A stretch of 64,000 nt of DNA from Agriotes lineatus (GCA_940337035.1 OW679197.1:60285903-60349902); one strand, 5' to 3'. Counted from the stretch's first letter, positions 20,656 through 32,585 are shown. Program-made: numbers and translations. Notes: generated by a model not told the origin, from the sequence alone.

Positions 20656-23039
20656 TGTAATGACAACGTGGTCTATTTTTATTATTACTGACCAAATAAG
20701 TAATTTTCAAATAAATGCGGTCGCAACAAATTACTTAGTTTTATTTAAATTCGAATTTTGGCTGATTAAATTATTTATTATCATTTATGGGTTCTAGTTA
20801 AGAATGCTATTACCGGTAGTATGCCCTCAAATTAATATTTCACTCATCTGTACCTATTATATTAGCTAGCTCGTGAAAATTGGACATGAAACTCAAATCT
20901 CGCACGGGTTTGGGACCCTTGATTTGTTAAAATATTTGAATATGAAAAGCACGCCACTGGTGGCAATGAAATTGGATTTCAGCGTTCAGGTGCTGCCTTG
21001 TCTGTCAAATTAACTGGCCAAAACACTTCGAACTATGCGTACAGCTCGCGTTTTTGTTTAAGTTTTCAAAGGAATTAATGAACAAATTATCCGGTAAGTT
21101 TGTAATTTTCGCCCCTTCAAACGGCGTCACTTGGTTCTCTTGTTTCATGCTAAAACCTCGATTAATTTGTTTGGAAAGGACGCTTAACGTGCGTTTGTTT
21201 TTTCTAACCTCCAAATGACGATTAAAAATACAATTCCTGGACAATTGGTTGCTCATGGAGAAATAAATTCAATGGAAGTCACTTCTTTGAGTTGTGTTTT
21301 AGGTATGGTACTACTTTCCAAGCCTCTAGCTCCGGTTATTTGTTCGCACACACTAACCTTAAATTGTAGGATCGTGGCCGCTTGCACGGAACCCTCTCTG
21401 GTGTCTGCTGTGGAAGCTAGGGCCCCTGGTCGATGGAATGGCTGCTGCTGGTGGTCTCCACTTCGCTGAATGGCTGGTAACCCTCGCATAGGCTCAGGAA
21501 CCGCTGCGGTACTCCAAACTGGCTGAATCGGAAACTGAAGTCGCCGCCGTTCTTGTCCGAAGGAGGTAGCCGAAGTAAAATAATTTTAGGACGTGGATAT
21601 TGCTACCTTCATTTGTGCTGGTACTGGACAAAATTCTGAACACACTGGTATCTTTTATAACTCTCTATTTTACTGTTTACTATTTAACATTTTAATTTAT
21701 TTGAGAGCAAAAACTGGTCTGTCATTCAAAAATTTATTCAGTTGTTTATCGATACTGGTCGTTATAAACAAAACACTATCTAAACAATTTTAACAAAGGA
21801 AATCAACCAAGTACAATAACATTACTTTTACAAATAAATCAAACTTATTGTGCCACTTAGTTTATTTTTAATTTCAATGATTGTTCAAACCGCCACTACA
21901 CTGATTAGTTTTCACATCACTTTTGTTTCATATCTTGTCATTTTATTTTCTGCAATTTCCACCAAAGCTGCTTCCTCTTTCTCAATTCCTACATCTTGCT
22001 GTAGCATGTAGTAATTTCTTTGTTTGCCTGATTTATGCATTCTGCACAGTCTATCTATGATCCTTTTATTCTTACCTCTTATTTTAAAATGCTCATAAAA
22101 TTGTCCACATGTTCTTCTTCTTCTACTTAATTTAGGACTTAGTCCTGTTTTATTCAATGAATCTCTAAGTGTTGTCATTTTCCTGGGATGCAGATGTCTA
22201 GCTCTCGCACCATCGCTTTGGTGGGCGTCCTGGCGGACGTCAAATTAAGTGTTTATGACTGTTCACTATTTTCGCTATTCGGTTCTCATCCATCCTATTT
22301 ACGTGATCTCTCCACTGCCTACGTCTTCCTCTCACCCATCGCACTATATCCTCGATCCTGCATGTTTCTCTTATGTTGTTACTCCTTACTCTATCTCTTA
22401 GTGTTACTCCCGCTATGCTACGCAGGGTTTTCATTTCCGTGCTTCTTACCATTTGTTTTGGTTTAGAGGTTTCAGCCCGTGTTTCGGCTGCGTAGCTCAG
22501 AATTGGCCTGACACACGATTTGTATATGCGTGTTTTACTGTCAGTTGTCATAAATTTGTTTCTCCATATAATATCTCGCAGGCAACCCGACACGGCTGAT
22601 GCTTTCGTAGCTTGAGTACGTACTTCCTGTTTAATATCTCTACTGCTGGATATATGTACTCCGAGATAATTAAAATTCATCACCTGAGTGATTATTTGGT
22701 CGTCAACATGTTAATTACTTTAATTTCTACGCTTATTTTGTACTGAACATATTTCGAATCTTTCTGTGCCAGTTTTATTGAAATGGGTTTAGCTTTACGT
22801 CGCACAAACCTTTTATATTATGCTAAAATTACATCAATGATTCCAACTTATGAAAATTGAGCTTCTTTCTTTGCCTAAATGTTCTAATAATCTCAATGCT
22901 ACTGGCCATTTTTGCCAATGTAATTACGGGCTGACAATTTTACAGTTTTGTGAATTATCCCAACTCTGTGCTTTTGTGATTTGATTTATAATTTGTTTGC
23001 ACTGCAATTAGAGTTGATTGGAGGCTAAATACCATCTCA
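20656..23039 (-). repeat. 3' LTR of long-LTR element (LINE inserted at 22,114-22,705)
   Basis: Begins TGTAATGACAACGTGG and ends ACCATCTCA. Relative to the other LTR it has about 70 bp extra near 20,715-20,785 and about 50 bp extra near 21,580-21,630. It lacks about 70 bp present at 27,113-27,183. Short open frames inside both LTRs (for example 21,215-21,489) are parallel in the two copies but show no coding signature. Confidence 0.88.
22114..22705 (-). pseudogene. 5'-truncated LINE inserted in the LTR (7-bp TSD)
   Basis: The insertion is flanked by ACATGTT at 22,107-22,113 and 22,706-22,712; the other LTR has the empty site near 27,444-27,457. On the minus strand it encodes the end of a LINE protein: FNYLGVHISSSRDIKQEV, a thumb-like segment, RQWRDHVNRMDENRIAKIV and, after a frame change, PPGRPPKRW. 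The 3' end is AGTAGAAGAAGAAG, a short GAA-type tail. The RT catalytic core is absent because of 5' truncation. Confidence 0.9.
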
Positions 23040-23056
23040 AATTCCCCCTAATTTTT
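23040..23056 (-). promoter_or_regulatory. Polypurine tract of long-LTR element
   Basis: On the minus strand AAAAATTAGGGGGAATT lies directly upstream of the 3' LTR start (TGAGATGG). Confidence 0.65.
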
Positions 23057-23269
23057 GAAAATTAAAATTACCACGCATGCGTTTCATTTCACACCATACG
23101 TCGCTTATCATGCGTTGTTATTTTAATTGTCATAAAATTTTCATTGTGTGACTCAATTGTTATATTTAATCAGTTAAATCCGATATTTTCTACCATTCTC
23201 CTATCCTAATTTGATTTTAATTACATTTAAACTAGTTCCTATTCTAACTAACCTATTCCCTATATTAAC

Positions 23270-24022
23270 CTAATTTACTAATTGTGGGACAACATTTGTT
23301 TTACAACTAACCTCTTCTAAATAACACTTTCTAAATATGGGAGACCATGTAATTTGATTAATCCTACGTGCATACAGACATAACCTAAGACTACCATCAC
23401 TTTTCTTCACCACCACCATTGGATTAACGAAGTTTGGTTTTGAAGGTTCAATCTCATCGTCATCTAGCATTTTTTGTAACTCATGTTTCACTTTCTCGCG
23501 CTGTGCAAATGGTATGCGATATGACTTAGATTTAAAGCCCAATGATTCGTTGACAACAAGCTTGTGGCAATATTTCGTTGCTTGTCCGGTCTTCTGATTT
23601 ACTATATCTTTATTCCTTGCTATGATTTCCATAATTCTGCCTTTATATCGTAGATAATCACTCCCTATCTGTTCATCATCCAGCATTCCTTCTATTATCG
23701 CATAAGTATTTAAAATCTTGATTGCAAACACTTTACTAGATGTTGAAATTTTCTTCCTTGTTGCGGACAATAAATCGATTTTGTTTACTTTAATGATGTT
23801 GCTTTGTAAAATATTCAGATAATTATTTATAACTTCTTCTTGTACTAAAGAAACCATTGCTCCACTATCAATTAGCGCATAGTATTCCTGGTCTAAAATT
23901 CTCAATTTAATAAACGGTAAACATGAGTTTGTGACATTTTCTTTATTTTCCTCCAATAAATATTCCCCCGTTCTGTCACAAGTGATGGCAAAGTTGGCAA
24001 TGTACTTAAAACTACTATATAC
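23270..24022 (-). pseudogene. pol: Protease and partial RT of long-LTR element, truncated
   Basis: The frame overlaps the end of gag and has no ATG. A retropepsin motif ALIDSGAMVSLV (DSG rather than DTG) is followed by an RT N-terminal segment (SYRIPFAQREKVKHELQKML, then NPMVVVKKSDGSLRLCLYARRIN). Similarity stops near 23,340 and a stop codon follows at 23,270. RT motifs with the catalytic YxDD, RNase H and integrase are all absent, so this copy cannot mobilise itself. Confidence 0.85.
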
Positions 24023-25800
24023 AAATTTTACATAAATTGGGGTTTCCTTTTACCCCCGAAGGCTCTTCGTGCACCTCGGCTATTTCAATCCTATTTAAAT
24101 CTTCGGAATTGTTCATATTTGTATTCCTCTCCGTGTATATCGTATTAATGTACGGTTGCTCCTTATTCAGCGCTCGGTTCATTTCTTGGCACCTTTTTTT
24201 GTTACGCTCCTCTATTAGCTCTTCATAGTTCTTCCTATTGTCCCCCCTATTATAGTTCTGCCTGTTTTGATTGCCCCAATTATTGTTGTATCCCCGGTTC
24301 TGGTTGTATGGTCTGTTATAGTTCCCATAATTTCTTCTGTCTTGTTGGTTGTAATTGTTGTAGTTGAAATTGTTATTATTTGGCCTAAATTTGTTTTCAA
24401 AAGTATCCCCCAATTTTTTTTTACTATAATTTTGCCTATCTGTAAATCGGGTATAGCCTCTCTCGTTAAACACCGCCAAGTCATAATTCCTCACGATCTC
24501 CAGGAAGTCGCGCCATGTTTTAACGTTCTGTACTGCTACGGCTCTGGTAATTTCTGCTTCGAGGTGTCTTGACAGGTGCTGAATTATTTCGTCCTCGGAT
24601 AGTTTTGGAGTTAGGTACTGTGGCTTGTTGAATCGGTTCATGACGTACATCTCCTGGAAACCTCCTTTGTCGATGTATTTTCCGGACGTTAACTCTGTCC
24701 TCACTTGAGCTTGATGGGAATTGCTCCAATACTGTTCAATAAAGAGCGCCCTAAATTCATTATAAGTTGCATACTTGGATTTCACAATGCTATGCCAGAC
24801 TTCTGCATTCCCCCTCATAGCCATATTAATCACTTGTAATCTTCGGCATTCAGTCGTTACGGTTCTAATAACGTCATCGAGCTTTGCCAAGAAAATCATT
24901 GGCAGCTCTCCGTATATGCCCTCAAATTTCGGAATAAATTCCATGCTGATGCTGGGAGGTGCTACGCTAGCAGGGTACTCATGTGTTTGCTCAAATCTCT
25001 CATTTATCCCTTGTAGCTCCCTCGGGAGTCTACTATCCACCATGGTAATCCGGCTCGCATTCTGGTTTCGTTCTGCATGTTCTTTCTGAAATCTTTCCTC
25101 TGCATTCTTTTTAAAGTTCCCTAGTTCATGCTTCATTTCTTCTTGATGTTGTACCAATCTTCCTTGTGTCGTAATTTCAAGTTCTAACATCTTGTTCTCT
25201 ATCTCTTCTCCTTTCCTTTTTAAGCTTTCATCGACTATCTGCAATACTTCCTGCTGTATTTCCTCCTTAACTGTTTCTTTGAATCCTTCTAGTTTCTTTT
25301 CTAACCCGTCAATCTTCGCTTGTACCTCTTCTTTATTTTTCTCCTGCAATTTAATTATTGCTTGCTTTAAGCCCTCAACCATATTGGTGTGGTTGTACAC
25401 TCTTTTTTTTTCTCTCTCCCGCATCTTGTTTTAACTCCTGCGTTGTTCTTTCTGCATCCTTTCTGCTCATTTCTACAATCTTTTCTCACGTTCCTCTGCT
25501 TCTTTTCGGGCTTGTTCTGCTTCTTGTCTTTGTTTTATTTCTTGTTCTTCAGCCTTATCTTCCATGCCCTTAACACTCTGTGCTGTTTCCTCCATTTTTT
25601 TTAAATAATGGTTCTATAATTCTCCTTAATTCTATATCTAATTTTGAAGCTTGGGGTTGTGTTTCGGCCTGATCCCCTCGTATTTGCGGTTCTCTCGATG
25701 GCTCTTGTGCTTGTACAACCTCTTCTTGCTGTTCTTCCTCCTTCTCTGATTCACTCTTCTTTTGTCTTCGAGTCATTTTTCTTGGTTCTTTGTTACTCAT
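24015..25800 (-). pseudogene. gag: Gag of long-LTR element, frameshifted in its N-terminal third
   Basis: The likely start is Met at 25,800 (MSNKEPRKMTRR). A charged N-terminus leads into a stop at 25,570; coding continues in another frame from about 25,595 to a stop at 25,473-25,475, then in a third frame from 25,424. The last block is open for 469 codons. It has a long Glu/Lys-rich coiled coil (about 1-150), a capsid-like region with VWHSIVKSKYATYNEF and FIEQYW, and an N/Y/R/G-rich nucleic-acid-binding tail. No CCHC knuckle is obvious. One break lies next to an A8 run, where an indel is easy. Confidence 0.8.
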
Positions 25801-26005
25801 AAATAAAACGAAAACGCTTGCCCACTCGACAAAAAAAAACACCCACACAAACAAAACTTTTCAAAGACACAATTCAATACAATTTACCCTACTCGTTGAT
25901 AAACCTAATAAATTTATCCAATTATTGCTTGTTAATTAACTGAATTTTACGTCAAATTTCGTCAATTTGCTTTTGCTGCTAATTATTATTCTTAATCAAC
26001 AATTC

Positions 26006-26027
26006 GCCCCACGTTTTTGGGCTGCCA
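26006..26027 (-). promoter_or_regulatory. Altered tRNA-Lys-like primer binding site
   Basis: On the minus strand the sequence 8 bp from the LTR reads TGGCAGCCCAAAAACGTGGG then GC. The usual gypsy-type tRNA-Lys site is close to TGGCGCCCAACGTGGGGC, so this one appears interrupted by extra A residues and one more change. It could instead pair with another tRNA. Confidence 0.5.
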
Positions 26028-26035
26028 TTTACTTT

Positions 26036-27787
26036 TGTAATGACAACGTGGTCAATTTTTATTATTACTGACCAAGTAAGTAATTTTCAAATAAATCCGG
26101 TTATTATTTCTGGGTTCTACTTAGGAATGTTATAAACGGTTTTATGCCCTCAAATGAATATTTCACTCATCTGTACCTATTATACTAGCTAGCTCGTGAA
26201 AATTGAACATGAAACTCAAATCTCGCACGGGTTTGGGATCCTTGATTTGTTAAAATATTTGAATATGAAAAGTATGCCACTGGTAGCAATGAAATTGGAT
26301 TGCAGCGCGCAGATGCTGCCTTGTCTGTCAAATTAACTGGCCAAAACACTTCGAACTATGCGTACAGCTCTCGTTTTTGTTTAAGTTTTCAAAGGAATTA
26401 ATGAACAAATTATCCGGTAAGTTTGTAATTTTCGCCCCTTCAAACGGCGTCACTTGGTTCTTTTGTTTCAGGCTAAAACCTCGATTAATTTGTTGGAAAG
26501 GACGCTTAACGTGCCTTTGTTTTTCTCCAAATGACGATTAAAAATACAATTCCTGGACAATTGGTTGCTCATGGACAAATAAATTCAATAGAATTCGCTT
26601 CTTTGAGTTGTGTTTTAGGTATGGTACTACTTTCCAAGCCTCTAGCTCCGGTTATTTGTTCGCACACACTAACCTTAAATTGTAGGATTGTGGCCGCTTG
26701 CACGGAACCCTCTCTGGTGCCTGCTGTGGAAGCTAGGGCCCCCTGGTCGATGGAATGGCTGCTGCTGGTGGTCCCCATTTCGTTGAATGGCTGGTAACCC
26801 TCGCACAGGCTCAGGAACCGCTGCGGTACTCCAAACTGGCTGAATCGGAAACTGAAGTCGCCGCCGTTCTTGTCCGAAGGAGGTGGCCGAAGTAAAATTC
26901 TGAACACACTGGTATCTTTTATAACTCTCTATTTTACTGTTTACTATTTAAAATTTTAATTTATTTGGAGAGCAAAAACTGGTCTGTTATTCAAGAATTT
27001 ATTCAGTTGTTTATCGATACTGGTCGTTATAAACAAAACACTATCTAAACAATTTTAACAAAGGAAATCAACCAAGTACAATAACATTACTTTTACAAAT
27101 AAATCAAACTTAAATTATAAATGTTTACAAAAACCTTAATACTAAAATAACTGTCTTTTGAATTTCGGATTTTTCACTGTCTTATTGTGCCACTTAGTTT
27201 GTTTTTAATTTCAATGATTGTTCAAACAGCCACTACACTGATTAGTTTTCACGTCACTTTTGTTTCATATCCTGTCATTTATTTTCTGCAATTTCCACCA
27301 AAGCTGCTTCCTCTTTCTCAATTCCCATATCTGGCTGTAGCATGTAGTAATTTCTTTGTTTACCTGATTTATGCATTCTGCACAGTCTATCTATGATCCT
27401 TTTATTCTTACTTCTTATTTTAAAATGCTCATAAAATTGTCCACATGTTAATTACTTTAATTTCTACGCTTCTTTTGTACTGAACATATTTCGAATCTTT
27501 CTGTGCCAGTTTTATTCAAATGGGTTTAGCTTTACGTCGCACAAACCTTTTATATTATGCTAAAATTACATCAATGATTCCAACTTATGAAAATTGAGCT
27601 TCTTTCTTTGCCTAAATGTTCTAATAATCCCAATGCTACTGGCCATTTTTGCCAATGTAATTACAGGCTGACAATTTATGTGAAATTTTACAGTTGTGTG
27701 AATTATCCCAACTCTGTGCTTTTGTGATTTGATTTATAATTTGTTTGCACTGCAACTAGAGTTGAGTGGAAGCTAAATACCATCTCA
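26036..27787 (-). repeat. 5' LTR of long-LTR element
   Basis: A 1,752-bp direct repeat of 20,656-23,039. It keeps the intact sequence at the site where the other copy carries the LINE. It has one extra segment of about 70 bp at 27,113-27,183. Confidence 0.88.
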
Positions 27788-28339
27788 ATACAGACAAGGG
27801 TAATGCGTAATAAAAAAACATATAAGTGATTGGATAATCCACAATTATAATAAATAAGTCGAATTGATAACGCGAAGCTACAGAATACTTTATGAATTTT
27901 GGCCAAAGAAAATTACTTCTGTATAAGTAATTACCAGTAATAATACCACGAGAAGACTGTGAATTATTAAAAATACTTCTGCTTTCCCACGAAACAGGTT
28001 ACTTAGAAAAAACACGAACCGAAGGCGAGTGCTGTTTCTACAAAGCAACCCGATGAGTTTGTAAGTAAAAGTATTTGACAATTCTTAGTGAGTATTCGAT
28101 TAGATTATACCATGAATATCGATAAGGGAATTACACTACAAATGTGTGTAATCCGTATCCTAAAAAATTTTGTTAGAAATGGCATGACATTGACAGCTGA
28201 CAGCTCAAAATTTAAAACACCAAAACGATAACAGCACTGTGTTTTCACTTATTAATACGTAGCCTGAATAGGGATTTTGTGCATTATGAATGGTATAATC
28301 AAAAGTAATAGAACAAGGGCGAGAGATACTTACCGACAA
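27788..28339. other. Non-coding, nothing recognised
   Basis: AT-rich DNA to the right of the long-LTR element with no supported feature. Confidence 0.4.
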
Positions 28340-28351
28340 TTTTGCACACAC

Positions 28352-28442
28352 CAAGGGTCGAGTGCTCGTTGCACTGAAAACTGTCCCGATGGCTTGACGG
28401 AGGGCAGTTTTCTAAGAGCAACCAGCACGATTACTCTTGACG
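28352..28442. repeat. Imperfect inverted repeat around GAAAACTG / CAGTTTTC
   Basis: GTGCTCGTTGCACTGAAAAC on the left pairs with GTTTTCTAAGAGCAACCAGCAC (mismatched) on the right around a short GC-rich loop. It may be the core of a MITE; no outer TIR or target duplication was established. Confidence 0.4.
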
Positions 28443-28838
28443 CTGGCATAATTATATGTGTGTTGCCCGCTTTTGTATTTTGAAAATTATTACACAATAC
28501 CCGTATACAAATTATAATTTAAAATTGATCTAATAATGCTAAGAAACTGAAATTACGTGCTTCTTCCATTTCTATTTCTTTTTATGACACCATCTACCGG
28601 GTCGATAATTAGCACTAGGGCGTTTATCGCTTGATAAGCAGCACAAGGCGCTTATCAGATAATCAGTTCGGGATTGGTCGATTTTCAAAAAATGCATAGT
28701 TCACATGGATGATTTCAGTCATGTGACGGTTGTTTGTAATAATCTATATAACTGTTCCCAGGCATCTATATTTAGATGGTTGACGTAAATAAATATATCT
28801 TGGAGAAGTTAAAAAAATCTGGTGTGATACACGCGCAC
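28443..28838. other. Non-coding; small GATAAGC/GCTTATC hairpin
   Basis: A short inverted repeat lies near 28,630-28,660. The rest is AT-rich and holds no feature I can support. Confidence 0.35.
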
Positions 28839-28839
28839 A

Positions 28840-29538
28840 ACTTCCTTTTACAGTGATCTTATAATTAGCTAAAAATTTTATATTAAATTTTTAAACATTT
28901 GTCAAAAATTTTCAAAAATTACAAATTCTACAAAGACGGTACAAAATAGTTGAAGAGACAAATTGTCTCTAACATTTTAAGTTGAATTCAAAAATGTAAC
29001 AATTTACCGGGTGTTCTATTTAAAATAGGAGTTAATAAACAAAATAAAAAAAAAACAAAAGAAACCCATTTTAGAAGTATTAAACTGGAAAATCACCTAT
29101 CTGACATCAATAAAATGTAATAAAAATGTGAAGCTTGAAAAAAATCGTTAGAACCGTTTTAGAAAAAATCGAAAAAAAACTAAACAATCACAAGAGTAAA
29201 CACCTACTTCCGGTTATGCAATTTTCTTCAAAAGCTTGCTGTCGCATCTACATAGTACACAAAACTTATATATGAAGTTTCAATGCCATACCTCTTTTCG
29301 TTTTTGAGATATTCTGTTCACAGACAGACAGACACACACACACACAGACTGATACACACACAGACAGACACACACACAGACAGACAGACAGACACACACA
29401 CAGACAGACAGACACACAAACAGACCAATGAAAAAAATGTTTTTTGGGTTCAGGGGACTCTAAAACGTGAAAATCTGTTGAAAACCCAATTTCGAATTTT
29501 TGGGTGAATCCAATACTTCCTTTATTGTAAAAGGAAGT
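28840..29538. mobile_element. Candidate TIR element with internal CA/GACA microsatellite
   Basis: A perfect 13-bp inverted repeat (ACTTCCTTTTACA at 28,840-28,852; TGTAAAAGGAAGT at 29,526-29,538) bounds about 700 bp of AT-rich non-coding DNA. The right end is itself a small hairpin. The body holds the CA/GACA microsatellite. No transposase is present. The reading as a non-autonomous element is inferred from the ends only. Confidence 0.4.
29322..29425 (+). repeat. CAGACA / (CA)n microsatellite
   Basis: About 100 bp of mixed CAGA, CACA and GACA units. Confidence 0.9.
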
Positions 29539-29704
29539 AAAAAGTATGCGAAATAAGTCACAAAGATAATATCATATATATCGAAACTAAACAAACCAAA
29601 TGCTTCAAGTAATGAAACTTCAAATGTACACAAGCCCACAATGCCATCATTCAATCCGCCATACCAACACAATAATTATATACTACAAAAGCAAGACAAT
29701 AGTA

Positions 29705-29990
29705 TTTAAGTATTTAAGGATTCCTGTCTTATTTTTTTTTGACAGTCTATCTCGGATTCTAAGTTTCCTCAGTATGGATGCGTTTGTTTTATGAGCTGTC
29801 CAGGGAATCCTCAAGAGTCGTCTCCAGATCGACATCCCGAACATATCAATCTTTGCCAGGTCTACTGCTTCTATTGTCCATGTTTCAGCGCCATATACTG
29901 CAATCGGAAAAGCAAGTGTATTTACGATCTTAAGTTTCGTGACTTTTGTTATGTGTTTGTCCTCCCAGATCTTATTTAGGTTGCTCATGG
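29705..29990 (-). pseudogene. LINE RT thumb fragment (same family as the LINE at 32.4-38.1 kb)
   Basis: The minus frame encodes MSNLNKIWEDKHITKVTKLK, then AVYGAETWTI and MSIWRRLLRIPWTAHKTNAS. These match the equivalent part of the large LINE downstream (IWRRMLHIPWTARKTNVS at about 33,800). Both ends are truncated. It meets a plus-strand LINE fragment head-to-head near 29,990. Confidence 0.8.
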
Positions 29991-30274
29991 CCGCTGAGAG
30001 ATAGAAATAGAAACGAAGAGATAAGATAAAACTGCGGTATGCAAGATGTAGTGAAATGGATAAAAACCAGGAGAAAGAATGGAACAACCATGTAGAAAGA
30101 ATGCAAGATAACCGGCTTGCAAAAATCTGCAAGAACTGTAAACCACCTGGAAGCAGACTGCCTGGACGACCTCCCAACCTGCCCGGTGGGCAGAGAGCTG
30201 GATATCTTCATCAGTAGAATAGAAAGCCCAAGCCAAACAGGAGAAATCCTAGACAAAAGAATAAGAAGAAGAAC
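29991..30274 (+). pseudogene. LINE 3' fragment with GAA-type tail
   Basis: The plus frame encodes KEWNNHVERMQDNRLAKIC then a PGSRLPGRPP block, close to the LINE at 22,114-22,705 (RQWRDHVNRMDENRIAKI). It ends in AGAATAAGAAGAAGAAC. It lacks everything upstream. The same 3' end motif occurs at 2,518-2,536. Confidence 0.75.
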
Positions 30275-32402
30275 GGCCGCCTTGGCCTCGGTTTGATAAC
30301 AAAGTTTACAAACAACACGGCGCTTTACAACCCATACTTATCTGGTGTAGCAGGTTGTTACGTTTCTATTGCGCCTCTATTGTTTTGCAGTTCTGTAGTT
30401 TTGTATTTCTCGATTCCGGCCGGACAGCGACTTTCGAATGTTGGTTCTCAGCGCAACTGTTTCCTTTCCGACTCTGTGATCGTGACTTTGGCTTAGCGTC
30501 TTTAAAAAATTTCCAGTGGTTTTTGCGGGCACCAAGTTATGCTTTTTGGCCATCGCCAAATATGCAGACGATGCAACTCTGACAGTTGTATTGAGAGTTA
30601 TTTTCTCACGCCGAGTTGGTGCATTTGAAAGCGCTTTACCAATCGTTATCTACACGTGGCCGAAATTCATCCGGCGTAAGTGTTCGCGCCGTGTTTTAGC
30701 GAAAGAATCCATAATTCTATCTCAACTTCTTCTCTTTCTTTAACAGCCTGTCCTTCCCAGAAATTGCAATCCTCGCCGTTGCGCACGTCTGGCTTGACGG
30801 GTTTAAATGTAAAACCTGCAATTCCGACCTTCGAATGCTTGACAGTCTATCGCTCCCATCATTTTGGCCATTTGCGTGAGCTCCCGTAGGCGGGCGGGCA
30901 GAAGGTGCGCAAAAAGGAAACTAGAATCAATTTTTGTGTTCCTTTTTAAATTAAGATATTGAATGCTGCGAACAGTGAATCGGTGCAAAGACCTCACCGG
31001 ATTGCTACCGGATTCAGTCAGATTTTAGGATTCCGACCGCTATGTACAGTTCGCTTCACGAACTGCGTACCCGAGTGATAATTATCCAACCACGGAGCGG
31101 ATGTTGATCGCCACCGCATTTGGTTTTAAACCGTTATAGTTTGTATTTGTACCTCTGTTTAACCTGTTTTGTGAGCTACTGTTCTCGCAAGCCGAGTCTG
31201 TTGAGATGCACCTTAAATTGGACAACAATTACCTGATATTTTTACTAATAATTACTTGAAATTTGTACTAAATCCCGTTTTAATTTGTGATTATCTACTG
31301 TAATACTAACATTTTGGTGTTATTATTTGTTACTGCTACCTGTACCTGATTTCAGCTTTTCTTTCAAAAAATTATGTATTACTTGAGTTTAAGAATCTCA
31401 GTTGAATACCTGGATATACTTGTCGTTAATTGGTAAAGATTCATTGACGACCTCAAGACTTTTATTCATTTGTTAGTACTTGAAGAGTTTCGATGAAAAA
31501 TAACGTGGAAACCGATGTTGACCGCCTGATACAAATTCGCTTTCTGCGCGTTCAGTGTTGAACCGTTGAATGCAGGGAGACGGCCGGAAAGGGGGGGATG
31601 CCCCATATAAAGGGTGTATTTCAGTTTTTAATAAAAACAACATGGCTCCAAATCTCATGAGCACCCCTTAAAATTAGCTTCTGCCTACAGGTCTGATAAA
31701 AGCATGTCTCAATTCTCATTCACTTACACGCTTATCTAGCTACCCCAACGACCTTATTATAACTTGTATGCTTACACACATGTATATTAATCATTCTCTT
31801 ATCCCACTTGTATAGAAAATAACTAGTGCAGTACCTTGGGCGTTACCTTTCAGCTGTTAGTGTGGGGCCTAGATCTTCAAGGACATAGAATCTACAGGTG
31901 ACGTGTTTGGCCTATAATTAGAGCAGTCGTGATTCGAGTTCCTCCTGCTTAAATGAGAGGTTTTTGCAGCATTCGAAAGTTGATCCCTTATTTTGATGCC
32001 AGATTTTCTGAAATAATTGAAGTTTACCTTGTCTTCCTTCTGCCGTGCTATAGCGTTCGTCGACCTATTTGTACCATTGAATGTCAACGAAAAAACCTAC
32101 GTAAAGTTGTGTATTGTACTATCAGTAGTAACACTATAAGTACTTCGATATAATCGGGGTATATGTCGATAACTTGTTGCACAGTAATAAACAACTTTAT
32201 TATTCATCGAAGCAGCCAAATTTCATTCACCTATTATAAAAAGAATGTCAGTTTGACCGGAAAAATAATCCGACCGCGCAGTGGGAGAATTATTCTGTTT
32301 AACTGACACGATTTGTTATTCTGCAGGTAGTTTGAGACGTATAGCCTGTTCTAAGTAAGCACTGTATTTGATTTGATTATTTTTTGAGTAAGTTTTAGTA
32401 TT
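30275..32402. other. 2.1 kb without a recognisable gene
   Basis: The composition is more balanced between 30,300 and 31,100, but no open frame resembles a known protein. It includes one copy of the dispersed repeat at 32,121-32,183. Confidence 0.4.
32121..32183 (+). repeat. Dispersed repeat, copy 1 (partner at 38,380-38,440)
   Basis: ACTATAAGTACTTCGATATA continues into ATCGGGGTATATGTCGATAACTT-like sequence. About 60 bp match the second copy with a handful of changes. The two copies lie either side of the large LINE in the same orientation. Confidence 0.7.
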
Positions 32403-32543
32403 CCTTCTTCTAAAGTACTTCTCTCTTGTCAGATGGGTGGTGATTAGGAATTATTTTATTTGTTTGCAGTTGATCTTCTTACTGCTTTACGCCATTTTTG
32501 TCTATTAGCAGTGCATCTGATGGCTTGCTCAACATTAACTTGC
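32403..32543 (-). pseudogene. LINE C-terminus and 3' tail, separated by the Penelope-like insertion
   Basis: Encodes the final 35 or so residues (VNVEQAIRCTANRQKWRK, then AVRRS) and a stop. It continues in frame from the LINE sequence on the other side of the Penelope-like insertion at 33,608, which supports the junctions. Confidence 0.85.
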
Positions 32544-32555
32544 AATACCGATTCT
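32544..32555 (+). repeat. Target-site duplication of the Penelope-like insertion, left copy
   Basis: AATACCGATTCT, identical to 33,596-33,607. Confidence 0.85.
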
Positions 32556-32585
32556 GTACTGTTTGAAGCTTTCGCGGTTACTCGA

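Larger units (their letters stand above)
20656..27787 (-). mobile_element. Long-LTR Ty3/gypsy-type element, defective
   Basis: Two direct repeats of about 1.75 kb (20,656-23,039, including a 592-bp LINE insertion, and 26,036-27,787) flank a 3.0-kb internal region on the minus strand. The LTRs run TG...CA. The internal region has a primer site, a frameshifted gag, a protease and the first part of RT. It then stops at a polypurine tract, so most of RT and all of RNase H and integrase are deleted. Flanking 4-mers are ATAT and ATAC, a possible imperfect target duplication. The LTRs differ by several indels, so this insertion is older than the two errantivirus-like ones. Confidence 0.85.

Noticed and set aside
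21215..21489. Open frames on both strands (also 26,531-26,907)
   Set aside because: They lie in the paired long LTRs, overlap on opposite strands and differ by frameshifts between copies, so they are not genes.
28600..28840. Possible solo LTR (TATATAA and AATAAA-like words)
   Set aside because: No second copy, primer site or polypurine tract was found to define the ends.
30516..30743. KYADDATL string resembling an RT catalytic box
   Set aside because: No other RT motif is present in any frame nearby; four residues alone are not evidence.
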